Assembly: GCF_009708005.2 (NCBI RefSeq) | Contig: NZ_CP052757.1 | Coordinates: 1,922,001 to 1,986,000 of the forward strand | From: Cellulosimicrobium protaetiae | Lineage (GTDB): Bacteria; Actinomycetota; Actinomycetes; Actinomycetales; Cellulomonadaceae | Direction: 5' to 3' | Length of the DNA stretch: 64,000 bases | Part shown: piece by piece, positions 13,921 to 21,824 of the stretch | Position numbering within the stretch: the stretch's first letter is position 1 | How the letters are laid out: each line of letters opens with the position of its first letter | Program-made: the position numbers and the translations under genes | The notes under the pieces: model-generated | Seen by the model: only the letters and a program-made list of their open reading frames with translations | Databases searched by the model: none | What the model was told of the DNA's origin: nothing

Positions 13921-14969
13921 GCCCGGCCGGCGCGGCGCTCGTCTCGGGGCTGGTGGTCCTCGGCATGGTCGTGGTCCTGCCGCTCGGCCTGCGTCTCCTC
14001 GGGCCCGACGTCGTCCCCGCACCGCGCAGCGCCGCATGGCCCCTCGCAGGGGTCGCCGGAGCGGCGGGCGTCGTCCTCCCGCACGGCACCGCGTCGGTCC
14101 TGCTCGCACTCGTCTTCGCGGCGGCGACCGCCGTGCTGGCCGGTGCCGGCGCGCGGCTCGCGGCGCGCACGCTGCGCGAGGTGCGGGCGAGACGTGCCAC
14201 GCGTGCCGATCGGTCCGCCGTCGCGCGCCTCGCCTCGCGCGCGGCGACCGTGACCGCCCTGGTCATGCCCGCGGTCGGTGCGAGCGCCCTGGTCGCCGAG
14301 CGTGCCGGGTGGGGGCTCCTGGGGTTCTCCGGGACGTATCTCGCGCTCACGGTCCCGCACATGCTCTACGCCGGGTTCGGTGCGGCGCTGATCGCGGGCG
14401 CGGTCGCGCGCCTCGGCACCGACCGGCTCGCGGTCGCCGGGGCGTGGGGCGTGCCGCTCGGGACGGTGCTCGTGCTCGTCGGCTACTTCGTCGGCGACGT
14501 GGCCGAGCTCGTCGGCGCGGGGGTGCTCACGCTCGCCCTGTGGGCGACCGCGGTCGCGACCGTCCGGTCGTTCGCGCGGCCCACCGGCCCCGCGGAGCCG
14601 GGCGGCGCGCAGCCGGATGGCCGTCGACCGGGGGACGACCGCCGGGAGCCGGCCGACCGTCGGCTGCCGGACGGTCGCGGGGACACTGCGGTCGCCCGGG
14701 TGCTGCTCGGCACGGGCGCGACCCTCGTCGGGCCGTCGATGCTGCTCGCTCTCTGGTGGGCCGCGGGCGAGGCGCTCGGGTTCGCGCACCCGAGCCTCGA
14801 CGTGATGGCGGCGACGCACGGCGTCGCGAACGCGCTCGGCTTCGTGCTGTGCACGATCCTCGGGCTGCGGATCCTCGCGCGCGGGCCGTCGGCCTCGGAC
14901 GAGGCGGACGGTGCCGGACGGGGTACGAGTCGTGGGCCCGGGCGGGCCCCGGAGGGGAGCAGGTCATGA
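13917..14969 (+). CDS. YndJ-family multi-pass membrane protein
   Basis: A 350-aa protein with about nine to ten hydrophobic helices. The segment SLDVMAATHGVANALGFVLC matches the conserved histidine-containing signature I associate with YndJ (Bacillus) proteins. The C-terminal ~35 residues are charged and Gly/Arg-rich. No enzymatic role is established for the family. GTGA overlaps tetR at the start and ATGA overlaps the DUF1990 gene at the end, making a three-gene unit. Confidence 0.7.
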   Translation: MSPAGAALVSGLVVLGMVVVLPLGLRLLGPDVVPAPRSAAWPLAGVAGAAGVVLPHGTASVLLALVFAAATAVLAGAGARLAARTLREVRARRATRADRSAVARLASRAATVTALVMPAVGASALVAERAGWGLLGFSGTYLALTVPHMLYAGFGAALIAGAVARLGTDRLAVAGAWGVPLGTVLVLVGYFVGDVAELVGAGVLTLALWATAVATVRSFARPTGPAEPGGAQPDGRRPGDDRREPADRRLPDGRGDTAVARVLLGTGATLVGPSMLLALWWAAGEALGFAHPSLDVMAATHGVANALGFVLCTILGLRILARGPSASDEADGAGRGTSRGPGRAPEGSRS

Positions 14970-15487
14970 CGTTCACGTACCCGGAGGTCGGTGCGACCCG
15001 CACCGACGACCGTCCTGCGGGGTACCGGTACCTGCAGGTGCGCCGCCGGCTCACGGACCGCCCGCACGGTCCGGAGGACCTCGCGTGGCTGGGGGAGCAG
15101 CTGCTCACGTGGCGGGTCCACGCGGCGGCGCGGGTGCGCCTGGACACCGCGGCCCCGGTCGCGGAGCCCGGCGCGCGCGTGACGACCCTGCTCGGCGTCG
15201 GGCGCCTGCGCCTGCACGAGCCGTGCGAGGTCGTGTGGGTCGAGCGGTCCGCGCGCCGGGTCGCGTTCGGGTACGGCACCCTGCCCGGGCACGCGTTCGT
15301 GGGGGAGGAGCGCTTCGCCGTCGAGCGGGACGACGCGGGTGACCTGTGGTGGAGCATCGACGTGTTCAGCAGGCCCGTGCTGTGGTGGGTGCGTCCGTTC
15401 GCGTTCGCGGTGCCGACGTTCCAGCGGCTCTTCGCCCTGCACCTCGGCCGTGGTGCCCGCCGCCTCCTCGCGTCGCGCGAGCGCTGA
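14966..15487 (+). CDS. DUF1990 family protein
   Basis: A 173-aa soluble protein. It begins with the FTYPEVGATR segment and contains CEVVWVE, AFGYGTLPGHAFVGEERF and a C-terminal segment rich in aromatic residues, matching DUF1990 (a START/SRPBCC-like fold). The family often neighbours yndJ. A GGAGGGGAG ribosome-binding site precedes the ATG, which overlaps the yndJ stop. Function is unknown. A role in binding a lipid or other hydrophobic ligand is speculation. Confidence 0.8.
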   Translation: MTFTYPEVGATRTDDRPAGYRYLQVRRRLTDRPHGPEDLAWLGEQLLTWRVHAAARVRLDTAAPVAEPGARVTTLLGVGRLRLHEPCEVVWVERSARRVAFGYGTLPGHAFVGEERFAVERDDAGDLWWSIDVFSRPVLWWVRPFAFAVPTFQRLFALHLGRGARRLLASRER

Positions 15488-15625
15488 GGCGCACGGCTAC
15501 CGCGGGCGGTCCGACGGCGGCCGAGCGCGGTCGTCCCGTGCGCCGCGTCTCGGCTCTCGACCCGCGTGCGTCCACGGCCCGACGGGTTTGCACGCCAGGT
15601 GTACGAAGTGCGGCAGGATGGCTCC

Positions 15626-16906
15626 ATGACCGACGCCGCCAGCAGTCCTCGTCCCGCCCAGCAGCCCGGCACCGAGCGAGTCCTCGTGGGCCGCGTCGTC
15701 ACCCCGACGGGTGTCCTCGACGACGGCGTCGTCGCCGTGGCGGACGGGCGGATCGCGTGGGTCGGCCCCCGGACGGAGGCCGTCGCCGCGGGGTACGCCG
15801 ACCTGCCGTCGGACGGCGCGGCGACGCTGCTCCCGGGCCTCGTCGACGTGCACGACCACGGCGGCGGCGGGTCGAGCTTCCCCGACGCGACGAGCGTCGA
15901 CGAGGCGCGCGTCGCCGCACGCGAGCACCTGCGCCACGGCACGACGAGCCTCGTCGCGTCCCTCGTGACCGCCCCGCGCGACGTGCTGCTGGAGCGCACC
16001 GGCACCCTCGCCGACCTCGCCGACGAGGGGGAGATCGTCGGCATCCACCTCGAGGGGCCGTTCCTCTCCGAGGTCCGGTGCGGCGCGCAGAACCCGCACG
16101 ACATGCTCGAGGGAGACCCGGAGCTCGTCCGTGCGATCGCCGCGGCGGCGCGCGGCTACCTGCGCACGATGACGGTCGCGCCCGAGGTGCCGGGCGTCGT
16201 CGGCGCCGGGGGAGTGATCGAGACCCTCGTCGAGGTCGGGGCGATCCCGTCGATCGGGCACACCGACGCGAGCACCGAGCAGACGGAGGCGGCGATCGCG
16301 TCGGGCGTCGCGGCGCTCGCGGCGGCCGGGCGTCCCGGGGCACGGCTGACCGCCACGCACCTGTTCAACGGCATGCGGCCCCTGCACCACCGCGAGCCGG
16401 GTCCGATCGCGGCGTGCCTCGCCGCTGCTGCCCGCGGCGAGCTGGTCGTCGAGCTCGTGGCCGACGGCACGCACCTCGTGCACGGCACCATCCGCAGCGT
16501 GGCCGAGCTCGTCGGCGCGCACGTCGGCGGGGACGGCGCGGTCGCCGGGCCGGACGCCGTCGCGCTCGTCACCGACGCGATGGCCGCGGCCGGCATGCCC
16601 GACGGCGCGTACGAGCTCGGGCCGATGAGCGTCACGGTCGCGCACGGTGTCGCGCGGCTCACCGAGGGCGGGTCGATCGCGGGCGGCACGTACCACCTGC
16701 TCGACGTCGTCCGCGAGACGGTCGAGGCCGGGGTGCCCCTCGTCGACGCGGTGCGCGCCGCCTCCTGGACCCCGGCCGGCGTGATCGGCCTCGACGACCG
16801 TGGCGGCCTCGTCGCGGGCCGCCGCGCCGACGTCGTCGTCACGGACGCCGACCTGCGCGTGCGCGAGGTCCTGCGTGCGGGCGACCCGGTCGACCTCACG
16901 CTCTGA
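15626..16906 (+). CDS. nagA: N-acetylglucosamine-6-phosphate deacetylase
   Basis: Amidohydrolase that converts GlcNAc-6-P to GlcN-6-P and acetate in amino-sugar recycling and chitin use. Family motifs in order are LLPGLVDVHDHGGGG, the metal-ligand glutamate in HLEGPFLS, histidines in SIGHTDAS and THLFNGM, and the catalytic aspartate in LVTDAMAA. The 426-aa length is slightly above average because of an N-terminal extension. The ATG at 15626 was preferred to the upstream in-frame start at 15566, which has no ribosome-binding site. No nagB or kinase gene adjoins it. Confidence 0.93.
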   Translation: MTDAASSPRPAQQPGTERVLVGRVVTPTGVLDDGVVAVADGRIAWVGPRTEAVAAGYADLPSDGAATLLPGLVDVHDHGGGGSSFPDATSVDEARVAAREHLRHGTTSLVASLVTAPRDVLLERTGTLADLADEGEIVGIHLEGPFLSEVRCGAQNPHDMLEGDPELVRAIAAAARGYLRTMTVAPEVPGVVGAGGVIETLVEVGAIPSIGHTDASTEQTEAAIASGVAALAAAGRPGARLTATHLFNGMRPLHHREPGPIAACLAAAARGELVVELVADGTHLVHGTIRSVAELVGAHVGGDGAVAGPDAVALVTDAMAAAGMPDGAYELGPMSVTVAHGVARLTEGGSIAGGTYHLLDVVRETVEAGVPLVDAVRAASWTPAGVIGLDDRGGLVAGRRADVVVTDADLRVREVLRAGDPVDLTL

Positions 16907-17163
16907 CGCCCCGCGCGCACCCTTCGCGCCGCCGACCGCACCCGCCGAACCCGAGGTCGCTCCTCACCCACCCCGTCCCGTGAGGAGTGATCCCGGGTTC
17001 GGCCGGTTGGGGAGCTCGACGAACCCGGGGTTGCGGGCAGCCTGCGTGCTGAACCTGCCGATGTCTCCGGGTTGGGCGTTCGCGGGCGCGGACGTGGGCC
17101 GCGGCGTCGTCGCAGGTCGGGCCGTGCGCACCGAACCGGAGAGCGTGTTCTTGCTCCGCGGGC

Positions 17164-17193
17164 TTGACTCTCGTCATTTGTTCATCCAATACT
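17164..17193 (+). promoter_or_regulatory. Promoter of the lacI-ABC-GH31 operon
   Basis: TTGACT (17164-17169) and AATACT (17188-17193) are separated by 18 bases. They lie just before two identical operators. The rest of the 374-base gap after nagA (16907-17163) shows no gene and only weak GC-rich inverted repeats. Confidence 0.65.
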
Positions 17194-17201
17194 CGTAACA
17201 G

Positions 17202-17239
17202 CGAAGCGCTTCGACGATGCGTTTCGACGAAGCGCTTCG
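17202..17239. promoter_or_regulatory. Twin LacI-type operators upstream of lacI
   Basis: Two copies of the perfect palindrome CGAAGCGCTTCG, at 17202-17213 and 17228-17239, are 26 bases apart. A half-like GCGTTTCGACG lies between them. They sit downstream of the -10 box and before the lacI ATG, where bound repressor would block transcription. Confidence 0.8.
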
Positions 17240-17280
17240 ACGGCCGAGGCGACGGACCGGACCACAGGGGAGTGGTGACG

Positions 17281-18336
17281 ATGGCGACGATGCAGGACGT
17301 GGCGCGACGCGCGCAGGTCTCGCTGAGCACGGTCTCCTACGCGCTGTCCGGCACCCGGCCGGTCTCCGACGAGACGCGCCGCCGCATCGAGGACGCCATG
17401 GCGGAGCTCGGCTACCAGCCCAACGCGATGGCCCGCGGTCTCGCGTCGCGCCGCAGCCACGTGCTCGCGCTGATCTACCCGGCGATGGAGAAGGGTCTCG
17501 GCGGCACGGTCGCCGAGTTCGTCTCGTCCGCCGCGGAGACCGCGCGCGAGAACGGCTACCACCTCGTGCTGTGGCCCTTCCGCACGACCCAGGCCCCGGA
17601 GGTCCGCGACCTCGTGCGCCAGGGGATGGCGGACGGCGTCCTGCTCATGGAGGTCGCCCTCGACGACGACCGCGTCGACGTCCTCCACGAGGCCGGCGTG
17701 CCGTACACGATGATCGGTCGCACGCGCGACGTGACGGACCGGCCGTCCGTGGACATCGACTTCGAGCGCACGACGGACGACGCGGTCCAGCACCTCGTCG
17801 ACCTCGGGCACCGGCACGTCGCGTTCGTGAACCACTCGCAGGCGACGGCGGACGACGGCTATGCCCCGACGTTCCGGGCCGAGGAGGGCTTCGAGGTGGC
17901 CATGCGCCGCCGCGGGCTCGAACCGGTCTCGCTGCGCGTCGACGAGTCCCCGCGCGCGGGTCGTGACGCCGTCGCGACGCTCCTGGAGCGCGAGCCGCGC
18001 CTGACGGCCTTCGTCACCATGAACGAGATCGCGACGTTCGGCGTCGTCGCCGAGCTGCAGCAGCGCGGCGTCGCGATCCCCACCGACATGTCGATCCTGT
18101 CGATCGTCACGTCGCCCGGCGTCGGGGAGATGAGCAACCCGCCGCTGACCACGATGCACGCGCCCGGGGCCGAGCTCGGCCGCCTGGGCGTGCAGAAGCT
18201 GCTGTCCCTCGTGGACGGCTCCCGTCCGAGCACGCCGAACGTGCTCATCCCGTGCGTCCTCGAACCCGGCAGCAGCGTCGCCCCCGCGGCCGGCCGGTCC
18301 CCGGACGACGACGACCGCGAGCCCGAGGCTCGCTGA
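17281..18336 (+). CDS. LacI-family transcriptional regulator (sugar operon I)
   Basis: A 351-aa regulator with the N-terminal LacI helix-turn-helix and hinge helix (MQDVARRAQVSLSTVSYALSG, then PNAMARGLASRRS) and a periplasmic-binding-protein-like effector domain. A polar Asp/Glu-rich tail ends the protein. The ATG follows GGGGAG. It is the first gene of the operon that encodes the binding protein, two permeases and the GH31 enzyme, and it lies right behind two GAAGCGCTTC operators, so it is probably an autorepressor of that operon. The effector is inferred to be an imported oligosaccharide. Confidence 0.92.
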   Translation: MATMQDVARRAQVSLSTVSYALSGTRPVSDETRRRIEDAMAELGYQPNAMARGLASRRSHVLALIYPAMEKGLGGTVAEFVSSAAETARENGYHLVLWPFRTTQAPEVRDLVRQGMADGVLLMEVALDDDRVDVLHEAGVPYTMIGRTRDVTDRPSVDIDFERTTDDAVQHLVDLGHRHVAFVNHSQATADDGYAPTFRAEEGFEVAMRRRGLEPVSLRVDESPRAGRDAVATLLEREPRLTAFVTMNEIATFGVVAELQQRGVAIPTDMSILSIVTSPGVGEMSNPPLTTMHAPGAELGRLGVQKLLSLVDGSRPSTPNVLIPCVLEPGSSVAPAAGRSPDDDDREPEAR

Positions 18337-18407
18337 ACCGACCGGCCGGGCGACGCCCCGGTCACGCTCCGGCTCCAGCGCCGGAACTCGATGAGGAGGA
18401 CACGCAC

Positions 18408-19709
18408 ATGCTGCGATCCCGGAAGATCTCGCTCGTCGCTGCCGTGGCAGCGCTCCCACTCGCCCTGGCGGCGTGCGGGGGCACCGGCGGCAGTGGCGGG
18501 TCCGACGACCAGACCCTGACGATCTGGCACTACGAGAACGAGGACTCCGCCATGGGCCAGGCGTGGGCCGAGGCGATCAAGATCTTCGAGGAGGAGAACC
18601 CGGACGTCGACGTCGTCGTCGAGAAGCAGACGTTCGAGCAGATCCAGAAGAACGCCAAGATCGTCCTCACCGGCGACGACGTGCCCGACGTCATGGAGTA
18701 CAACAAGGGCAACGCGACGGCCGGCCAGCTCGCGGCGCAGGGCCTGCTGACCCCGCTCACCGACGCGGCGACCGAGCGCGGCTGGGACGAGAAGCTCAGC
18801 GGCTCGCTCCAGACCACCGCGACCTACGACGACCAGGGCCTCATGGGCTCGGGCGAGTGGTACGGCGTCCCGAACTACGGCGAGTTCGTGCAGGTCTACT
18901 ACAACAAGGACATGTTCGCCCAGTACGGGCTCGAGGTGCCGACGACGCTCGAGGAGCTCGAGACCGTCATGCAGGCGTTCAAGGACCAGGGCGTGACCCC
19001 GCTGGCCGAGGCCGGCGCCGAGTACCCGATGGGCCAGCTCTGGTACGAGCTCGTGCTCGCGAACTCCGAGCGCGACTTCGTCGACCAGTACCAGCTCTTC
19101 GACGGTGACCCGGACTTCCACGGCCCCGAGATGACGCAGGCGACCGAGCAGCTCGACTCGTGGATCAAGGACGGCTACGTCGCGTCCGACTCCGCGGCGC
19201 TGACCGCCGAGGACATGGGCGTGTCGTTCATCAACGGCACCTACCCGATGATGGTCTCCGGCTCGTGGTGGTTCGGCCGCATCGTCGAGGAGATGGACGC
19301 CGACTGGGGCCAGTTCAACTTCCCCGGCAACACGCTCCAGGTCGGCTCGTCCGGCAACCTCTGGGTCGTCCCGGCGAACGCGGACTCGCCCGACCTCGCC
19401 GAGGAGTTCATCGACATCACGCTGCGCCCCGAGGTGCAGAACATCCTCGCGGAGAAGGGCGGCCTGCCCGTCGCCGGTGACGCGTCCGTCATCACGGACG
19501 AGCGCACGCAGCAGCTCACCGAGAACTTCCAGGCGATCCTCGACGACGACGGCCTCGCGTTCTACCCCGACTGGCCCGTGCCCGGCTACTACGACGTGAT
19601 CGTCAGCGAGCTCCAGTCGCTCATCAACCAGTCGAAGTCGCCGACCGAGGTGCTCGACGGCCTCGAGTCCGCGTACGTGGACGGCAAGGCGGACCTGCTC
19701 GACAGCTGA
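18408..19709 (+). CDS. ABC sugar-binding lipoprotein (operon I)
   Basis: Extracellular solute-binding protein of the carbohydrate-uptake (CUT1) type. A lipoprotein signal peptide ends at Cys23 (LALAAC), after which a Gly/Ser linker leads into a 433-aa binding-protein fold (LTIWHYENEDS...NPDVDVVVEK, and the late MMVSGSWWFGRI region). The start ATG has a GAGGAGGA ribosome-binding site. It delivers sugar to the two permeases that follow. The GH31 and GH1 enzymes downstream suggest a xylose/glucose-containing oligosaccharide ligand. Confidence 0.93.
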   Translation: MLRSRKISLVAAVAALPLALAACGGTGGSGGSDDQTLTIWHYENEDSAMGQAWAEAIKIFEEENPDVDVVVEKQTFEQIQKNAKIVLTGDDVPDVMEYNKGNATAGQLAAQGLLTPLTDAATERGWDEKLSGSLQTTATYDDQGLMGSGEWYGVPNYGEFVQVYYNKDMFAQYGLEVPTTLEELETVMQAFKDQGVTPLAEAGAEYPMGQLWYELVLANSERDFVDQYQLFDGDPDFHGPEMTQATEQLDSWIKDGYVASDSAALTAEDMGVSFINGTYPMMVSGSWWFGRIVEEMDADWGQFNFPGNTLQVGSSGNLWVVPANADSPDLAEEFIDITLRPEVQNILAEKGGLPVAGDASVITDERTQQLTENFQAILDDDGLAFYPDWPVPGYYDVIVSELQSLINQSKSPTEVLDGLESAYVDGKADLLDS

Positions 19710-19727
19710 GCGGACGCACGCGCCCGG

Positions 19728-19762
19728 CCGGTCGGGGCCGATCCCAGGATCGCCCCGGCCGG
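19728..19762 (+). terminator. Hairpin between the binding-protein gene and its permeases (operon I)
   Basis: Arms 19728-19744 and 19747-19762 pair almost perfectly with one bulged base, and flanking GCCCGG/CCGGGC can extend the stem. No T-run follows. Hairpins in this position commonly protect the binding-protein mRNA so that it is made in excess over the permeases. Confidence 0.6.
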
Positions 19763-19803
19763 CCCGGGCCCCCACCCGAGGACCTCCCGCGAAAGAGACC
19801 GTC

Positions 19804-20793
19804 ATGACCACCCGCACCGACACCGTGCCCGAGGCCGGGCCCGGCCCCGCGCGCGAGGCGTCGCGCGCGACCGCGGCACCCCGCCGCCGTCGCCGGCCCG
19901 CCTGGCTCCCGTACCTGCCCTACCTCCTGCCCGGCGCGGTGGCGTTCGTCGTCGTGATCGGCTACCCGTTCGTGATGAACGTCTACTACAGCCTGTTCAA
20001 GTGGCGCGGCGGCATGGCGCCGATGCGCTGGTACGGGCTGGGCAACTACGCCGACCTCATGAACGACTCGGCGTTCTGGACCTCGTTCCAGAACTCGATC
20101 GCGATGATCCTCGCGATGGTCGTCGCGCCGACCCTCATCGGCCTCGTCCTCGCGGCCGTGCTGTTCGACTACCTCGGCCGCCGGTTCGGCCCGCGCGTCG
20201 CGGCGTTCCTGCGCGCGACGTACTACCTGCCGCAGATCCTGCCCGTCGCCGTCGCCGGCGTGCTGTGGAACTGGATCCTCAACGCCCAGACCGGCGCGCT
20301 CAACGTGATCCTGCGCGGGATCGGCATCGAGAACCCGCCCAACTGGCTCGGTGACACGACGACCGCGCTGCCGAGCGTCATGCTCGTGCTCATCTGGGTG
20401 CAGATCGGCTACCCCGTCGTCATCTTCATGTCCGCGCTCCAGCGCGTGGACCCCGAGCTGTACGAGGCGGCCGAGCTCGACGGCGCGGGCTGGTGGCGCC
20501 GCTTCCGGGCCATCACGATCCCGCAGATCCGCCCGGAGACGTTCGTGGTCACGCTCACGTGCACGGTCGCCGCGCTCAAGGTGTTCGGCCCCATCTACGT
20601 GCTCACGCGCGGCGGGCCCGAGAGCTCGACGCTCGTCCCGAGCTACTACTCGTACCTCAACTTCTTCGACAAGTCGAAGGTCGGCTACGGCGCCGCGGTG
20701 GCGACCGTGCTGACCCTCGTCATCATCGTCGTCGCCGTCGTGATCCTCGCGCTGCAGAGCCGCGCCGAGCGTCGTGAGCAGGAGGGCCGCTGA
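19804..20793 (+). CDS. Sugar ABC transporter permease, MalF type (operon I)
   Basis: A 329-aa inner-membrane permease with six predicted helices. The conserved EAA loop that contacts the ATPase is at LYEAAELDGAGWWRRFRAITIP. A basic Arg-rich N-terminal tail precedes the first helix. It overlaps the second permease by TGATG, so the two are translated together. No ATPase gene follows. Confidence 0.94.
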   Translation: MTTRTDTVPEAGPGPAREASRATAAPRRRRRPAWLPYLPYLLPGAVAFVVVIGYPFVMNVYYSLFKWRGGMAPMRWYGLGNYADLMNDSAFWTSFQNSIAMILAMVVAPTLIGLVLAAVLFDYLGRRFGPRVAAFLRATYYLPQILPVAVAGVLWNWILNAQTGALNVILRGIGIENPPNWLGDTTTALPSVMLVLIWVQIGYPVVIFMSALQRVDPELYEAAELDGAGWWRRFRAITIPQIRPETFVVTLTCTVAALKVFGPIYVLTRGGPESSTLVPSYYSYLNFFDKSKVGYGAAVATVLTLVIIVVAVVILALQSRAERREQEGR

Positions 20794-21722
20794 TGTCCAC
20801 CGTCACCACCACCCCGACCGCGGGCGGCACGCCCGCGGAGCCCGCGCCGTCGTCCGGTTCCCGCCGCCCTCTGCGGGCCACGCGCCAGGACGAGCGCTAC
20901 CGCCGCGGCGTCGGTCGCTGGTTCGTGCTCGCCGCGGCGATCCTCGTCGCCCTGCTCATGCTGTCGCCGTTCGTCATCATGGTGCTCAACGCGTTCAAGT
21001 CGCCGGCCGAGTACTCCCAGGACGGTCCGCTGAGCATCCCGAAGGAGCTCTACCTCGAGGGCGTGCAGAACTTCTGGACGCGGACGAACTTCCCGCAGAA
21101 GCTCTGGAACTCCGTCTTCATCTCGGCACTCGTCGCCGTGTTCGGCACGCTCCTGTCGCTGCTCAGCGCCTACGCGATCGGCGTCGGCCGCATCAAGGGT
21201 CGCCTGTGGATCGTCACGCTCTTCCTCGTGGCCAACATGCTGCCGCAGGAGGCGCTCATCTACCCGCTGTTCGACATGGCGCAGAAGGTGGGCCTGTCGA
21301 ACTCGCAGTGGTCGATCATCATCATCTTCACGGTCATCCAGGCGGCGTTCGGCACGTACCTGCTCGCGTCCGTGCTCGGCACGTTCCCGCCCGCGCTGCT
21401 CGAGGCCGCCCAGCTCGACGGCGCCGGCCGCTGGCGCATCCTGTGGCAGGTCGTGTACCCGATCGTCAAGCCTACGCTCGGCGTCCTCATGATCTTCTTC
21501 TTCATCTGGACGTGGAACGAGTTCTTCATCCCGCTGGTCATGCTGACGACCAACGACACCCAGACGATCCCCATCGCCCTCGCGTCGCTCCAGGGCGACC
21601 GGATGATGGACGCCCCGACGACGAACGCTGGCGCGCTCGTCTCGCTGATCCCCGCGCTGATCTTCTTCCTCATCTTCCAGCGCACGCTCACCCGGGGCGT
21701 CACGGCCGGCGCCGTGAAGTGA
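20793..21722 (+). CDS. Sugar ABC transporter permease, MalG type (operon I)
   Basis: A 309-aa permease with six helices and an EAA loop at LLEAAQLDGAGRWRILWQVVYP. It pairs with the preceding MalF-type subunit, overlapping it by one base. The next gene is the GH31 enzyme, 102 bases downstream, which is expected to act on the imported sugar. Confidence 0.94.
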   Translation: MSTVTTTPTAGGTPAEPAPSSGSRRPLRATRQDERYRRGVGRWFVLAAAILVALLMLSPFVIMVLNAFKSPAEYSQDGPLSIPKELYLEGVQNFWTRTNFPQKLWNSVFISALVAVFGTLLSLLSAYAIGVGRIKGRLWIVTLFLVANMLPQEALIYPLFDMAQKVGLSNSQWSIIIIFTVIQAAFGTYLLASVLGTFPPALLEAAQLDGAGRWRILWQVVYPIVKPTLGVLMIFFFIWTWNEFFIPLVMLTTNDTQTIPIALASLQGDRMMDAPTTNAGALVSLIPALIFFLIFQRTLTRGVTAGAVK

Positions 21723-21824
21723 CGCCTCCCGCGTGACGCCGTGCCGCACACCGTGCCTGCCCCGGGGCAGGCCGCGAGGCGGCCACCGAGACTCCTGAAC
21801 GCACCGACGAAGGAAGCACCACCC

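Noticed and set aside
16907-17163. Small ORFs between nagA and the lacI promoter
   Set aside because: Frames there lack ribosome-binding sites and have shadow-like Arg/Pro-rich composition.
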